From positions 28,869,681 through 28,933,680 of the forward strand of contig NC_079415.1 in the NCBI RefSeq assembly GCF_026213295.1: a stretch of 64,000 bases of DNA. The letters run 5' to 3'. Every line of letters begins with the position of its first letter. Within the stretch, counting starts at the first letter, position 1. Below, in pieces: positions 22,400-32,405 of the stretch. Below the pieces are notes generated by a model that ran no database searches, had not been told where the DNA came from, and was given only the letters and a program-made list of their open reading frames with translations. Made by a program: the position numbers and the translations under genes. Source of the DNA: Gadus chalcogrammus. Taxonomy: Eukaryota > Chordata > Actinopteri > Gadiformes > Gadidae.

Positions 22400-22881
22400 T
22401 TATCCATGCCTTTATTACATCACGGCTGGATTATTGCAATTCCCTCTACCTTGGCCTCCCCCAATCCTCACTCAGACGTCTGCAGCTGGTCCAAAATGCA
22501 GCTGCGCGTCTTTTAACTGGCACCATGAGGCACGAGCACATCACACCCGTTCTGGCCTACTTGCACTGGCTCCCAGTTATTTTTAGGATCCAATTTAAAA
22601 TTGTTTTATTTGTTTATAAGGCACTCAATGGGCTGGCCCCGGCCTATATCACTGAGCTTGTTCAGCCCCACTCTGCCCAAAGGTCCCTCAGATCCTCTAA
22701 CAAAGGGCTTCTGTATGTGCCACACTCACGGCTCAAGCAGAGAGGTGATAGAGCCTTTGCCATTGCTGCTCCACGTCTGTGGAACCAGCTCCCCCTGGAT
22801 ATTAGATCCGCCCCCTCCATTTCTGCCTTCAAATCTAGGCTAAAAACCCACCTCTACTCCCTGGCCTTCCTTGCCCCTTGA
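22400..22881 (+). pseudogene. L2 ORF2 C-terminus in a shifted frame
   Basis: Continues the RT C-terminal region in another frame: SRLDYCNSLYLGLP, LHWLPV, YKALNGLAP and RLWNQLPLDIRSAPS. These are the signature end of fish L2 polymerases. Ends at TGA 22879-22881. Confidence 0.8.
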
Positions 22882-23564
22882 CCTTTTAGCCTACCTCCTG
22901 TTCATGTCTGTGTGGTAGGCCCTGGAAATGAATGTTCCCCCTTTGTATTATTATGACCTCTATGTATTGTTGTGTTGTTGTATTTTATTCACTTTTTATC
23001 TTTATTTATTATTATTATTATTGTTATTTTTAATTATCATTATTATTTTTATTATTTTTTATCTTATTGTACAGCACTTTGGTCAGTGTATGCTATGGAA
23101 GCATATATGTAGCAAAATTCAAATGGCAATGCAATTTGCAATTTGCAATTCAATAAGTAATTACGTTATGCAATTGACAATGCATTATGCAATTTCATAA
23201 TGTAATTTGTAAATACGTTATTCAAAGTGTATTTTAAAAATGCAAAGTGACAATGCAATCCTCAATTAAATTTGCAAAAGTTATAACAATAAAAATACAA
23301 TAACATTTTGTCAAATTCTTTGAGTTCCTTTATTCAAATTGAAAAGCTATAGCGTCCCCGTGATTGCAATCCACTTCGCCACGCTCCGTGTGTTGCGATA
23401 TTCAAATGACATTTCAATCCGCAAAACGGAATCCAAAACGGAATCCAAAGAGGAAATCCAAAGAGGAATCCAAAGAGGAATCCAAAAAGTCAATATGCAA
23501 AGTGGCAAACGTATCAGCCACCAGCGGGAACTACGTCACTTTCTATTGTGTCAGACTGTTTAAT

Positions 23565-23765
23565 GTGTGGGGGGAGGGAGTTCCAGAGCCTGGGTGCTGA
23601 ACAGCTGAATGACCGGGCACCCATTCGTAATGAGTCGTGATGTGGGGATACATAGTAGTCCAGCAGAGGTTGAGCGGAGGGAGCGGGAGGGAGTGTATTC
23701 TTGGAGGAGGTCCCAGAGGTAACTGGGGGCTAGGTTGTGGAGAGCTTTGTAGGTGAGGAGTGGGT
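23565..23765 (-). pseudogene. L2-type polymerase fragment captured in the foldback core
   Basis: On the minus strand it reads LTYKALHNLAPSYLWDLLQ, then SRSLRSTSAGLLCIP, then a frameshift and an LWNSLP-like end. This is the C-terminal block of an L2/CR1-group RT, inside a DNA-type element and in the opposite direction to the host L2. Confidence 0.65.
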
Positions 23766-24002
23766 GGAGACGGTGGGTCTCCCGACCCTATGTTTCGCAC
23801 CCAGTGCCTGTAGCACTTTGGAAATCTTTGTGTTTACCACACTGGCGTCAAAACGTACCCGTGAGGATAAGTCGTCTATCCTATCTCCCAGAACACGCAC
23901 TCTATCTACTGCATCTGTGTCTTCAACACGATTGTTCTCCACATCATCGGCCAAACTTCGGAGCGTATCAATAATCACCATTGGTGACCATGGACCTGAC
24001 AC
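23766..24002 (-). CDS. Unrecognised coding-like segment in the foldback core
   Basis: From ATG 24002 on the minus strand, about 75 codons read MSGPWSPMVIIDTLRSLADD, then an acidic helical region rich in Asp, Val and Arg, to KISKVLQALGAKHRVGRP. Composition looks protein-like and amphipathic with coiled-coil character. It runs directly into the L2 fragment, so the true end is unknown. Could be a captured host exon or the remnant of an element's own gene. Confidence 0.35.
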
Positions 24003-24501
24003 ATACGAACAAGGAAATTACGAGCAAGTGACGTAGTTCCCGCCCAGACGCTGATTGGCTGATACGTTTGCCACTTTGCATATTGACTTTTTGGATTCCT
24101 CTTTGGATTCCCTCTTTGGATTCCGTTTTGGATTCCGTTTTGCGGATTGAAATGTCATTTCAATATCGCAACACAAGGAGCGTGGCGAAGTGGATTGCAA
24201 TCACGGGGACGCTATAGCTTTTCAATTTGTATAAAGGAACTCAAAGAATTTGACAAAATGTTATTCTATTTGTATTGTTAGAACTTTTGCAAATTTAATT
24301 GAGGATTGCATTGTCACTTTGCATTTTAAAATACACTTTGAATAACGTATTTACAAATTACATTATAAAATTGCATAATGCATTGTCAAATGCATAATGG
24401 AATTCCAAATTGCATTGCCATTTGAATTTTGCTACATATATGCTTCCATAGTATGCTGTGTGTAAATGTGCTCTATAAATAAAACTTACTTACTTACTTA
24501 C

Positions 24502-24506
24502 TATCT
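24502..24506. repeat. Right target-site duplication TATCT of the 15.3 kb nest
   Basis: Pairs with 9150-9154. Directly after it, unit 1 resumes with AAGTAGCTTGCAGTTGTC, identical to the sequence after the empty site in unit 2. Confidence 0.8.
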
Positions 24507-25605
24507 AAGTAGCTTGCAGTTGTCACCCTACCACTCCAAATGTAAAACTGACGTTTACAAATATGCAACAATGGTCAGAAAAGTAGTTGTGTTTTTTAAT
24601 ATATATTTACCATTCAATATTGCAATCGCTGCTGGCAGTCTCATTGAAGAACACGGCAGCGCGGCCTGTTTTTGAACTATACAGGCTTACATGAACCACG
24701 TGACCACCCTGCCGGCGAGATTAGAGAGTGTCGCAACTCTTCTCTCTCATGGCTCTGGCACAAGCCCCCAGGAACACTGCATACTTCCGCCATCCACCAG
24801 TGCTCAGCGGCCAAGCCTGGTATTGCAGCTGTTTAAGCGGGCTGTGGACGGGTCCCTCAAATCATGGGACCCAGAAGTAGATATCTCCGTTCACTCCAAT
24901 ACAAGTGGGGAACAGGAATGTGTCTCCGCAAAAAATGTCTGGATATCAATCAAAGGCTCATAATTACCTTCATGCCATGTCCTAAAAAAAATTCAGTTTT
25001 TTCTCTTCAAAACGCCACCTCAAGCGTTTTATAAGCTGTTATCTCGCTGGGGAAGAGGGGTGTGCAGCTGAAAGGAGTCGTAGTGAAACAAATGGCATCC
25101 GAGAGGGCCTAGTTCAGTGCTCCGTTAACGTGTCCGATTTTTGGACTGGTTCATCTGCTGCTCAATAACTCTCACGGTCCTCTGCTTGCGATCATTGTGA
25201 TTCATCATGTATTGATCCATTTATTCAAAAGATCCAAAGACAAAGAACAGGTGCATTACGGTATCATTTTATATTGTTGTTGGACCGGAGTGGGGGGGGT
25301 GGGCACGCATGCGTTCTATATTTCTGCATACGGTACGTCACGAACTAGGCCACGTGTCTTGGCCCCATAACGCCGAAACAAATCGCTCCTGTATGTTACC
25401 CTGCGCCACTGAGCAGTTTGTATAGGAATGAATGGGCGGCCAGTCCGTGGTCCATCCTTTATTATGTCCATGCTCTGGCAGCATCTTTAGACGGATGAGG
25501 AAGCCGGAGCCAATACGTCATAGGCCACGCCTACTGGATACAAACGCAGCGCGGGAGTCAGATGAGGTCAGGTACATATGGCCGTCCCGTTGCTAGAACA
25601 CGGCA
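24507..25605. other. End of unit 1: non-coding, shared with unit 2
   Basis: Bases 24507-24755 match 37920-38185. Bases 24757-25570 match the right arm of the palindrome and its continuation at 43935-45086. No gene is recognised. The site CCCATAACGCCG at 25365 is the empty site for the Harbinger-type MITE at 44520. The target GATGAGGTCAGG at 25561 is the empty site for the 18.7 kb insertion at 45087. Confidence 0.6.
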
Positions 25606-25733
25606 GCGCCAAACATTTCACTGACGACTGCTTCCTCAACTTGGGCCAATACAGAGCTGGACTTGCTCAACGTCTGAAAATCAAGTCTGGATCAGTACCA
25701 ACTCTCCTCGGCTCAGCTACAAACCTCGAAAAA
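25606..25733 (+). pseudogene. Truncated THAP-like exon 1 (unit 2)
   Basis: Matches the last 128 nt of exon 1 (from CGCCAAACATTTC, including the Cys and His pair) and keeps the GTAAGT donor, but lacks the start codon, the first cysteine pair and Trp. The upstream sequence is AACACGGCAG, which also occurs at 24650, so the truncation is the junction of the unit duplication. Confidence 0.75.
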
Positions 25734-26381
25734 GTAAGTTAACTAACGCCATATCATTGTGTTGCTTTACTGTATATGTTTACCTTGTTAGCATTATAAT
25801 GCTGCTTTAGCATTAGCGCTACAGCTAACAGTCAAGTTACTGTCGCTAATGTTACGGTAGATAGTATCAGTTATGTGTGTAAATAAATACCATGGACCAA
25901 TTATAGAGAAAGGACAGTGGACTAATACATGGCCGCCCATTCATTCCTATAAATACACACACTGTAAGTCGAGTGTGCATCTCCGCAAGCATGGGGCATC
26001 ACACGAGAATGGGCACAATTCAACAAAGGGGCTACAGGCACTTATCTCTACTGCTTGGATACCAAGGGAATGCAATGTTTAACAATGTCTGCTCATACTA
26101 CAACAAACGAATACAACTGTATTCTACCGGCCACTGGACCGCAGTAGTTCTAACGTTTTACTGATGAGGAGATTGACCTGTTAAAACTCATCCTAAATAC
26201 ATATGGTGCGTTCCAGGTAACCCGTGTTTTCGCCCCCTTCTACCCTCTTGGGCCCAATCTCATTCCTTTGCTACATAGAAAATCTCAGCCCTAGCCCTCG
26301 CTGTTGCGCGTTCACGCGCCGTGGAGTCATGTCCCAATACTCTTTAATGTAGCTTTAAGGGGTAAGGGGGAGGGCTAACAT

Positions 26382-27740
26382 TAGGGGTGTGCCAAAATAT
26401 CGATACTACGACATATCGCGATATTTCGTCTTGCGGGACGTTATCGATATGCTGACGCCAAATATCGATATCCCATGGCATGCTATTTTATGTATTCTTT
26501 AATATAGGTATTAGTGGGCAACTAACACAGTATTCAAAGACGTTCCCGAAATTCAGCCGTGGTGCAGAGTTACAGCCACTCCGAGCCAGTCGCACATTGA
26601 GCTTCCCCCAAATGCGCTGTTTGGTGTCTGTAGCTATAATGCAAATGAGGAGGAGCGAGGCGGGTCAAGGAGGAGGGTGGGGGTGTGGCCCTGAGCAGCT
26701 TGCAGCCACGGTACCATTCGCTCTGTTTACAGTGGATGTATCGCAATGGCGAGGCGCACACAGCCTTTAGCCGTGTTCTGTAAATATTCTAGAACACACG
26801 GGAGTCCTGGAGCTCTATATCAAAATATTATCATATAGCCTACATAGATATCTATATCATAATATATATTATAACCGCCAAAAGATGTGTGAGCCGATAT
26901 TATGAATCTCAAACGACCGCGTTGGGTTCTCCGACGTTCCTGGTTCTTCAACGTCCTCATCAATGTGAAGTAGACTGAACCACGACAAGGAGGAGAAAGG
27001 GATCGTTGCCGGGCAGCGCTTTATCATTTATCATTTAATACATATTATCACGGCCGATATAATGAATCACAAACGACTTTGTCGGGTTCTGCGACGTCTC
27101 TGGTTTTTCCACTTTCACATCAACCTGAAGTCGACTGAACCGGGCGCTGCCTGCTGCCGGCTGCCGGGCGATGGTGCCTCGCGGCAACCGGCGGCATGTC
27201 GCAGTTCATGTACTTCAGCCAGTCAAAGCCAAAGTTCCTTTCCCCCAATTCCTTCCCAACCATGGCTCAGATAACCCCCACAACAGTCTCGTTGTGGAAA
27301 TACAAGACACGTCAAAGAACCGACAAGAAACACTTGCGTTACAGTGTGTGTGTGTGTTCACACAAACACACACGCATGTGGCGCTCGCACGGTCGAGTCT
27401 CATTGGCGGGCCAACGTCTCTGGGCGGGCCAGGCAGAGTAAGGGGAGGAGCTGAGATTCCTGATGACGTCAAGAATACAGACATTCCAAATCAGCGCACT
27501 TGAGCCTCCGTTTTTTCAAAGGCGAGCAGAACCATAGATATAATATAGAACACAATAATTGTTAACATTTAACAACAACAAGAATTTCTTCAGTGACACA
27601 GATATCGTGATGTATCGTGGGTGAAATTTCTTGCAATATATCGATAATCGCAGAATCGCTGTATCGTGATATTATCGTTATCGTGGGTAAAATATCGTGA
27701 TAGTATCGTATCGTGGGGTACCTAGTGATGCCCAGCCCTA
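26382..27740. mobile_element. hAT-type non-autonomous element, 1359 bp
   Basis: Ends TAGGGGTGTGCC and, reversed, TAGGGCTGGGCA, with the 8-bp duplication GCTAACAT at 26374-26381 and 27741-27748. Eight-base targets and TAGGG-type ends are hAT features. Many ATATCG/TATCGTG motifs lie near both ends. An internal direct repeat of about 100 bp (26895 and 27055, starting around AATCTCAAACGACC) is present. No transposase found. Confidence 0.75.
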
Positions 27741-27851
27741 GCTAACATCCCCTCAAAATTGAGATTTTCGATGGGCACCCTCAAAGCGCTTCAGTTCTGA
27801 CTTGCTCCCACAATACCTTGCGAGAAAACGGAAAATCAAGAAATATCCTAG

Positions 27852-27900
27852 ACAAGATGGAGGGCGAAAAGATGCGACAGGATTGGAAAAACACAAATGT
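27852..27900 (+). CDS. Possible first exon in the Harbinger-like element
   Basis: ATG at 27858 opens MEGEKMRQDWKNTN and runs into the donor GTAAGT at 27900. A possible partner exon starts after TTTCTTTCAG at 28582 and is Pro/Ser/Thr-rich, then has a helical ESAREQARHEESEAKLAEWW segment in another frame. The phase that joins best is unclear. Product unknown. Confidence 0.3.
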
Positions 27901-27954
27901 AAGTATTTTCTCTGTAATTAACTAGTAATTATTTTATAAATTATACTCTGCAGC

Positions 27955-28310
27955 CCGGCCACGGGATTCGAAGCCCGGCCGCGGACTCTCGGGCCGAGTC
28001 TGTGGCCGACTTTCGCGGAAGATCGCGAAAGTCCGATCACGGGCTCTGCAGCCCGGCCGTCGGACTTTCGCAGGCCGCCCGACCCCGGTTCTCGGCCGGG
28101 CTGCAGCCCGTGATCGTGCTCGGCAGCCCGGCCGAGAACCGGGGTCGGGCGGCCCACTCTGCAGCCCGGCCGTCGGACTTTCGCAGGCCGCCCGACCCCG
28201 GTTCTCGGCCGGGCTGCAGCCCGTGATCGTGCTCTGCAGCCCGGCCGAGAACCGGGGTCGGGCGGCCCACTCTGCAGCCCGGCCGTCGGGCTGCAAGACC
28301 GGGCTGGATA
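27955..28310. repeat. GC-rich palindromic minisatellite, 113-bp period
   Basis: Units containing GTCGGACTTTCGCAGGCCG repeat at 28060 and 28173. Within each unit GCCCGACCCCGGTTCTCGG is followed by its reverse complement, so each unit can fold into a long hairpin. The block is much richer in CpG than its AT-rich flanks and sits in the presumed intron between 27900 and 28582. Confidence 0.8.
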
Positions 28311-28581
28311 TCATGTCGTATGATATCCAGATCTTCCATGTTCTAGTGACTCCAGGTTAAAAATAAGCTTTATACTAATATATTATATTAGTAACATTCT
28401 ATAAGTAATATTATATATACAAATATATTATATTATATTAGTAATATTACATGGTTAATCAATGTAATTTTTGGCAGTACTATATTGTGTACATAGCTAT
28501 TATATATTGTACGTAACATATGGCCATATCACCCAGTTCTGGCACATAATTCCTAATTCCTTCTTATTCGTTTTCTTTCAG

Positions 28582-28843
28582 GACATCGTTGAGTCCACTG
28601 CCACCAGCCCCCCCACCTCTCCCTCATGCTCCTCCACCCCAGGCACCTCTTCCACCACCCCACCCCTTCCAAGAGGAGAGTGCCAGGGAGCAGGCGAGGC
28701 ATGAGGAGAGCGAGGCAAAGTTGGCGGAATGGTGGAGAAGATGTGATTCTCCACCATTCTCTCAAAAGCTGAGTGTGTGTGTATTTTTAGATGCTTGTGT
28801 GTGTATTTTTAGATGTGTTGTTCAGTGTTTCTTATTTAAATAA
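28582..28843 (+). CDS. Possible second exon, Pro-rich with helical tail
   Basis: Follows the acceptor TTTCTTTCAG. In one frame it reads PLPPAPPPLPHAPPP, then EESAREQARHEESEAKLAEW and ends at TAA 28841-28843; in another it is Ser/Thr/Pro-rich and stops early. An AAATAAAG polyadenylation-like motif lies at 28838. No known domain recognised. Confidence 0.3.
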
Positions 28844-28861
28844 AGTGTTTCTTCTAAAGTG

Positions 28862-29245
28862 TTCTTGTTCATAACTGATTATTATTATCTAAGGGTGCAC
28901 TTACACTAGGCCAAAATATAAATACCATTTCAGGTTAAACATCTTTACAATGGGTCTTGCTCGTTGCCCGAGACAATGGCAGCCAGTCTGTCTCTTGTAA
29001 CATTACCAGGGGTCTGGTTATCTGCTAGGGGGCACGGGGAGGCCATGATGACGTCACAGGGTAGGGTTGTCCCATTTGGTAGGGGATCGGTTAGGGTAGC
29101 AATGAGGGGTAGCAATGAGCATGAGCAATGAGGGTTAGGGTTGAGATATAGGGTTGAGACAGTGAGCAAAGAAACGGGATTGGGCCTTGTACTCCCAGAT
29201 ATAACTGGTTATTAACGGGAAAAAAGTGTACCTGAAACGCACTAT
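28862..29245. other. Right part of the Harbinger-like element
   Basis: No gene seen. Contains several TTAGGG-like words (29080-29160) that resemble interstitial telomere-type sequence but are irregular. Confidence 0.4.
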
Positions 29246-29497
29246 TATTCTGATTCAAATCAAAGGGTTATTAGCCGATTTCGGCGGAGCTTGATGTAAT
29301 GGTATTGGGTTGTTGAGATGAACTATAAAATATGTAAACAAATCAAGGATGTAATATCATTTCATAGAACTCATTTTAAGCATTAGGCTAATGTAATTCA
29401 CCAAACATGCCTCTCTTGTATCTTCTTACAACTTGCACCTGGAATACATACAAGGTAAAAAATTGAGTACTGATTTTTCTTTGTTCTCTCTACGCAG

Positions 29498-29629
29498 GCC
29501 AGCTCATCAAGTGCTTACATTCAGCAGCTTCTCAAGGGATGTTGCCTGCCAGACAGAAAACCTGGAAACGCATATTTGTAGGCACAAAGCTGTCCTTAAA
29601 GTCTATGCAGCCCCATTTTAAAAGTGAAG
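29498..29629 (+). pseudogene. Frameshifted exon 2 (unit 2)
   Basis: Copy of exon 2 with intact AG and GT borders but a 2-bp loss near CAGCTTCTC and a 1-bp gain near CATATTTGTAG. The RDVACQTENLE core is readable, then the frame changes. The unit 2 gene cannot use this exon as in unit 1. Confidence 0.75.
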
Positions 29630-30244
29630 GTGTGTACATTACTCATTGAGTATTTTTTTTCTTTGATTTGGTAGATTCTAGGCAGCATAAATTCTAGGCT
29701 GATGCTAGATTCTAACTGCGCTAAAAAGCCTGGTCCTCTTTGGAAAAGCATCATGACCAGCGCCCTGCTAAAACACGAGTCAAACTTGGGAGTTGCATTT
29801 CAAAGATGGAATCAGCCAAGAGCCCAGAATGGTTTCAAGACAGATGCCACATGAGCTGGTTTATCATTCTCAAACATCAATGAATTCATAATGCATGAAT
29901 GTTAGCTGATCAGCTTAGAGGGAAGGAGACGTTGTTGCTTTTTAGTGTCGAAATAGAATTGCGCTTCGCATGTCATGTTGTGATCAGATCATTTTGCGCT
30001 GGTGTTCGTTGAGTGTCCTTAACTTGGCCAACCACTTGAGCTTTGAGTCTAGGGAGGAGGGTGTTGGAGGAGACGTCCCTCTCCAAAACTGTGAATCTGT
30101 GTCTGCAGTACACATTTTAAACCCCCTGTGTCAATGTTGCGTACATTTAAATAGTTTCTTTCCCGTGTACAAATACACAATGCCTCCCTTTATGCAAATA
30201 ATGTATCAAAACAATTACTTTTTCCTTTTTTTCTCCCTCTGCAG

Positions 30245-30360
30245 AAGACTGCGATGCCTTTGGAGACCGTAGCACTCAGCGTGGCGCCACATCAGAGAGC
30301 CTGGGTGTTGTCGCCCCTGGCTCCTCCTCCCACATGTCCAGTCACAGCGAGGAACTGGTG
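30245..30360 (+). CDS. Unit 2 copy of shortened exon 5
   Basis: Encodes EDCDAFGDRSTQRGATSES and SHMSSHSEEL, ending at the GTTAGC donor. 116 nt keeps phase 1 in and 0 out. Order relative to the long form differs from unit 1: here the short form comes first. Confidence 0.5.
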
Positions 30361-30642
30361 GTTAGCAGAATAAAGAAATATTTTGGCATTTTTGCACTTG
30401 TAAATAGTTAATCGCTTTTTAGCCCACATTCAGATGTGAACTCATTCTTGCATGCGAGGGTCTTGAATCCAAAAAAAAAAATAGGCAGGCAAGACATTGA
30501 AATTGCAGGGCGTGCCAAGCCGCGACCGAACCAGCTTGGCAGTGTAAAAACGCCTAATCTGTCGGTAGTGGGGATTGAAAACTGTTCTGTGAAAATGACA
30601 GAATATGTCTTGTGTTTGTTTCCTTCTTTATGTGGAAAGCAG

Positions 30643-30706
30643 CAAACCCCAGACACCATTTCAATCAAGCTTGAAGAGGATATTGGTGGAGGCTTGCCCG
30701 CTGGAG
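30643..30706 (+). CDS. Unit 2 PDTISIKLEED mini-exon, first copy
   Basis: Same borders and phase as in unit 1, with IKLEED in place of IKVEED. Confidence 0.55.
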
Positions 30707-31297
30707 GTTAGTAATAAACATTGCATCTATGCAAGAAAACAACCTTGATCAACTGAGAATGTACTAGATTCTACCTGCGCTAAAAAGCCTGATCCTCTTT
30801 GGAAAAGCATCAGGACCAGAGCCCTGCTAAAAGACGAGTCAAACTTGGGAGTTACATTTCAAAGATGGAATCAGGGTTTCAAGACAGATGCCACATGAGC
30901 TGGTTTATCATTCTCAAACATCAATAAATTCATAATGCATGCAATGTTAGCTGATCAGCTTAGAGGGAAGGACACGTTGTTGCCTTTTAGTGTCCAAATA
31001 GAAATTGTGCTTGCCTCGCTTGTCATGTTGTGCTCAGATCACTTTGCGCTGGTGTTCGTTGAGTTTCCTTAACCTGGCAAACCACTTGAGCTTTGAGTCT
31101 AGGGAGGAGGGTGCTGGAGGAGACGTCCCTCCCCAAAACTGTGAATCTTTGTCAGCAGCTCACATTTTAAACCCTCTGTGTCAATGTTGCATACATTTAA
31201 AAAGTTTCTTTCACGTGTAAAAATACACAATGCCTCCCTTTATGCAAATAATGTATCAAAACAATTACTTTTTTACCTTTTTTTTCTCCCTCTGCAG

Positions 31298-31581
31298 AAG
31301 ACTGCGATGCCTTTAGAGACCGTAGCAATCAGCGCAACGCCACCTCAGAGATTCTGGGTGAGGACGCCCCTGGCTCCTCTCACATGGCCAGTCACAGCGA
31401 GGAACTGAAGATTCTGAGTGTCTACGGAAAAGGGGAGGGCCCACTGGCGGTGGACGGCCATAACACCCTCTTCACCGCGTCTGAAGTGGAGGCCCTGAAC
31501 TTGCTGTCTGCGGACCACAGTGCGGCCAAGAGCCTGGAGCGCGGCGAGCGGCTGGTCTGCCACGAGGAGCTGAGTGTGCAG
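31298..31581 (+). CDS. Unit 2 copy of exon 3 (conserved pre-finger domain)
   Basis: 284 nt, the same length as 2443-2726, and open throughout. Retains SEELKILSVYGKGEGPL, the acidic helix and CHEEL, ending at GTGCAG|GTTGGA. Near-identical to unit 1. Confidence 0.6.
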
Positions 31582-31885
31582 GTTGGAAATCATCTTCTCA
31601 TTCAGCATCCAAAAGAGAGGCTTCCTCTGTTACAACTCCAGCACACACCCTTAGAAAGCTCACACCTCTAGGATTTAATGAGTCGTACGTGTAGCCTGGC
31701 TATTTCCAGACTCGTTGGTCTGGGGAAGCTGCTGTCATTTTCTTCAGCACAAGAGGCTTGATCAACTTGTTCAACTGACTCTGTACGCAAATGGCTGTTT
31801 GCCGTCGCTTACCTGTCGTCATTGTGTTAATCCAGCCAATAGGGCGCCAGGGGGAGAGGCCAACTTGGTGATTGGCACTGTCGCA

Positions 31886-32387
31886 CCAAAATTGTATCGG
31901 GGTGAAAATTGTACCACCTTCGTAATTCGCGTTCGAAACATTACGTCATCGTTCGACACGATTGTCCGTTGCTTCGCGCCCATGTTGCCAAAGAAGAAAT
32001 AACATAATACAGACAACACTTTTTTTTACTTTATATTTGTATTGTATTGAATTTAGCTAGTAAACTGAGTGTTTTAAAGTGTATCATAGTTTAGCTAGCT
32101 TGTGTTAATACACTCAGTTTACTAGCTAAATGCTATTAAACAATTAAATACAATGCAATTATAAAGTTAGCAACGCTAATAAATGTCATTTGTAAAATAA
32201 GTGTTATCTGCTTAATGTTATTTCGTCTTGTGACGCTCAATGAATGAGCGCGAATGTTTGTGAATATTCATGAACCTTCCCACGTCATCGTTCGTCCGTT
32301 GCCAGGCAGGTTTGGAAATTTCGAACACAGATTACGTAGGCGGTACACGTTTCGCCCCCCGGTACAATTTTGGTCTCAAAAAACGGT
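31886..32387. mobile_element. MITE with about 50-bp imperfect inverted ends
   Basis: Left ACCAAAATTGTATCGGGG and right, reversed, ACCAAAATTGTACCGGGG, followed on both sides by GTTCGAAA and CGTCATCGTTCG in inverted order. The centre contains TAGCTAGTAAACTGAGTG and its reverse complement, an internal hairpin. Target copy not clear; superfamily unassigned. Confidence 0.65.
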
Positions 32388-32405
32388 CTCAGCTTCTCCA
32401 AAAAC

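Larger units (their letters stand above)
23088..24456. mobile_element. Foldback element with long inverted arms
   Basis: The element proper is 23094-24450 (1357 bp), starting TATGGAAGCATATATGTAGC and ending in its reverse complement. Inverted arms of about 430-450 bp (23094-23545 and 24025-24450) enclose a 480-bp core. GTATGC flanks both sides (23088-23093, 24451-24456). The arms include GGAATCCAAA repeats. The core has an L2 polymerase fragment and an unrecognised reading frame. A 6-bp target copy does not fit the common superfamilies. Confidence 0.75.
19528..24480 (+). mobile_element. L2-type LINE, split by a foldback element
   Basis: Endonuclease and RT from 19586 to 22880, a T-rich 3' UTR, and the conserved end TGTACAGCACTTTGGTCAG at 23069-23087, which continues as GTGCTCTATAAATAAA at about 24468 after the foldback insertion (23094-24450). 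A CTTA-repeat tail lies at 24484-24501. It inserted into, or next to, the TTAC tail of the outer LINE. Confidence 0.8.
26200..29245. mobile_element. Candidate Harbinger-like element, about 3.0 kb
   Basis: Left end GGTGCGTTCCAGGTAAC (about 26203) and right end, reversed, AGTGCGTTTCAGGTACAC (about 29241) look like imperfect terminal inverted repeats, with TAT on both sides. Inside are a hAT-type insertion (26382-27740), a GC-rich palindromic minisatellite, and two short splice-bounded coding segments. Unit 1 lacks this block at the corresponding place. Confidence 0.45.

Noticed and set aside
22928..23200. Plus-strand hydrophobic frame after the L2 polymerase
   Set aside because: T-rich L2 3' UTR; the reading has no family resemblance and runs into the foldback arm.
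24691..24963. 90-codon frame at the end of unit 1
   Set aside because: The homologous sequence in unit 2 is part of a palindrome and does not preserve the frame through its start; no domain seen.
26480..26770. Frames inside the hAT-type element
   Set aside because: No transposase motifs (no hAT dimerisation block or BED finger) and no splice support.
29090..29160. Interstitial telomeric repeat
   Set aside because: TTAGGG-like words are irregular and mixed with GCAATGAG words; no uninterrupted array.
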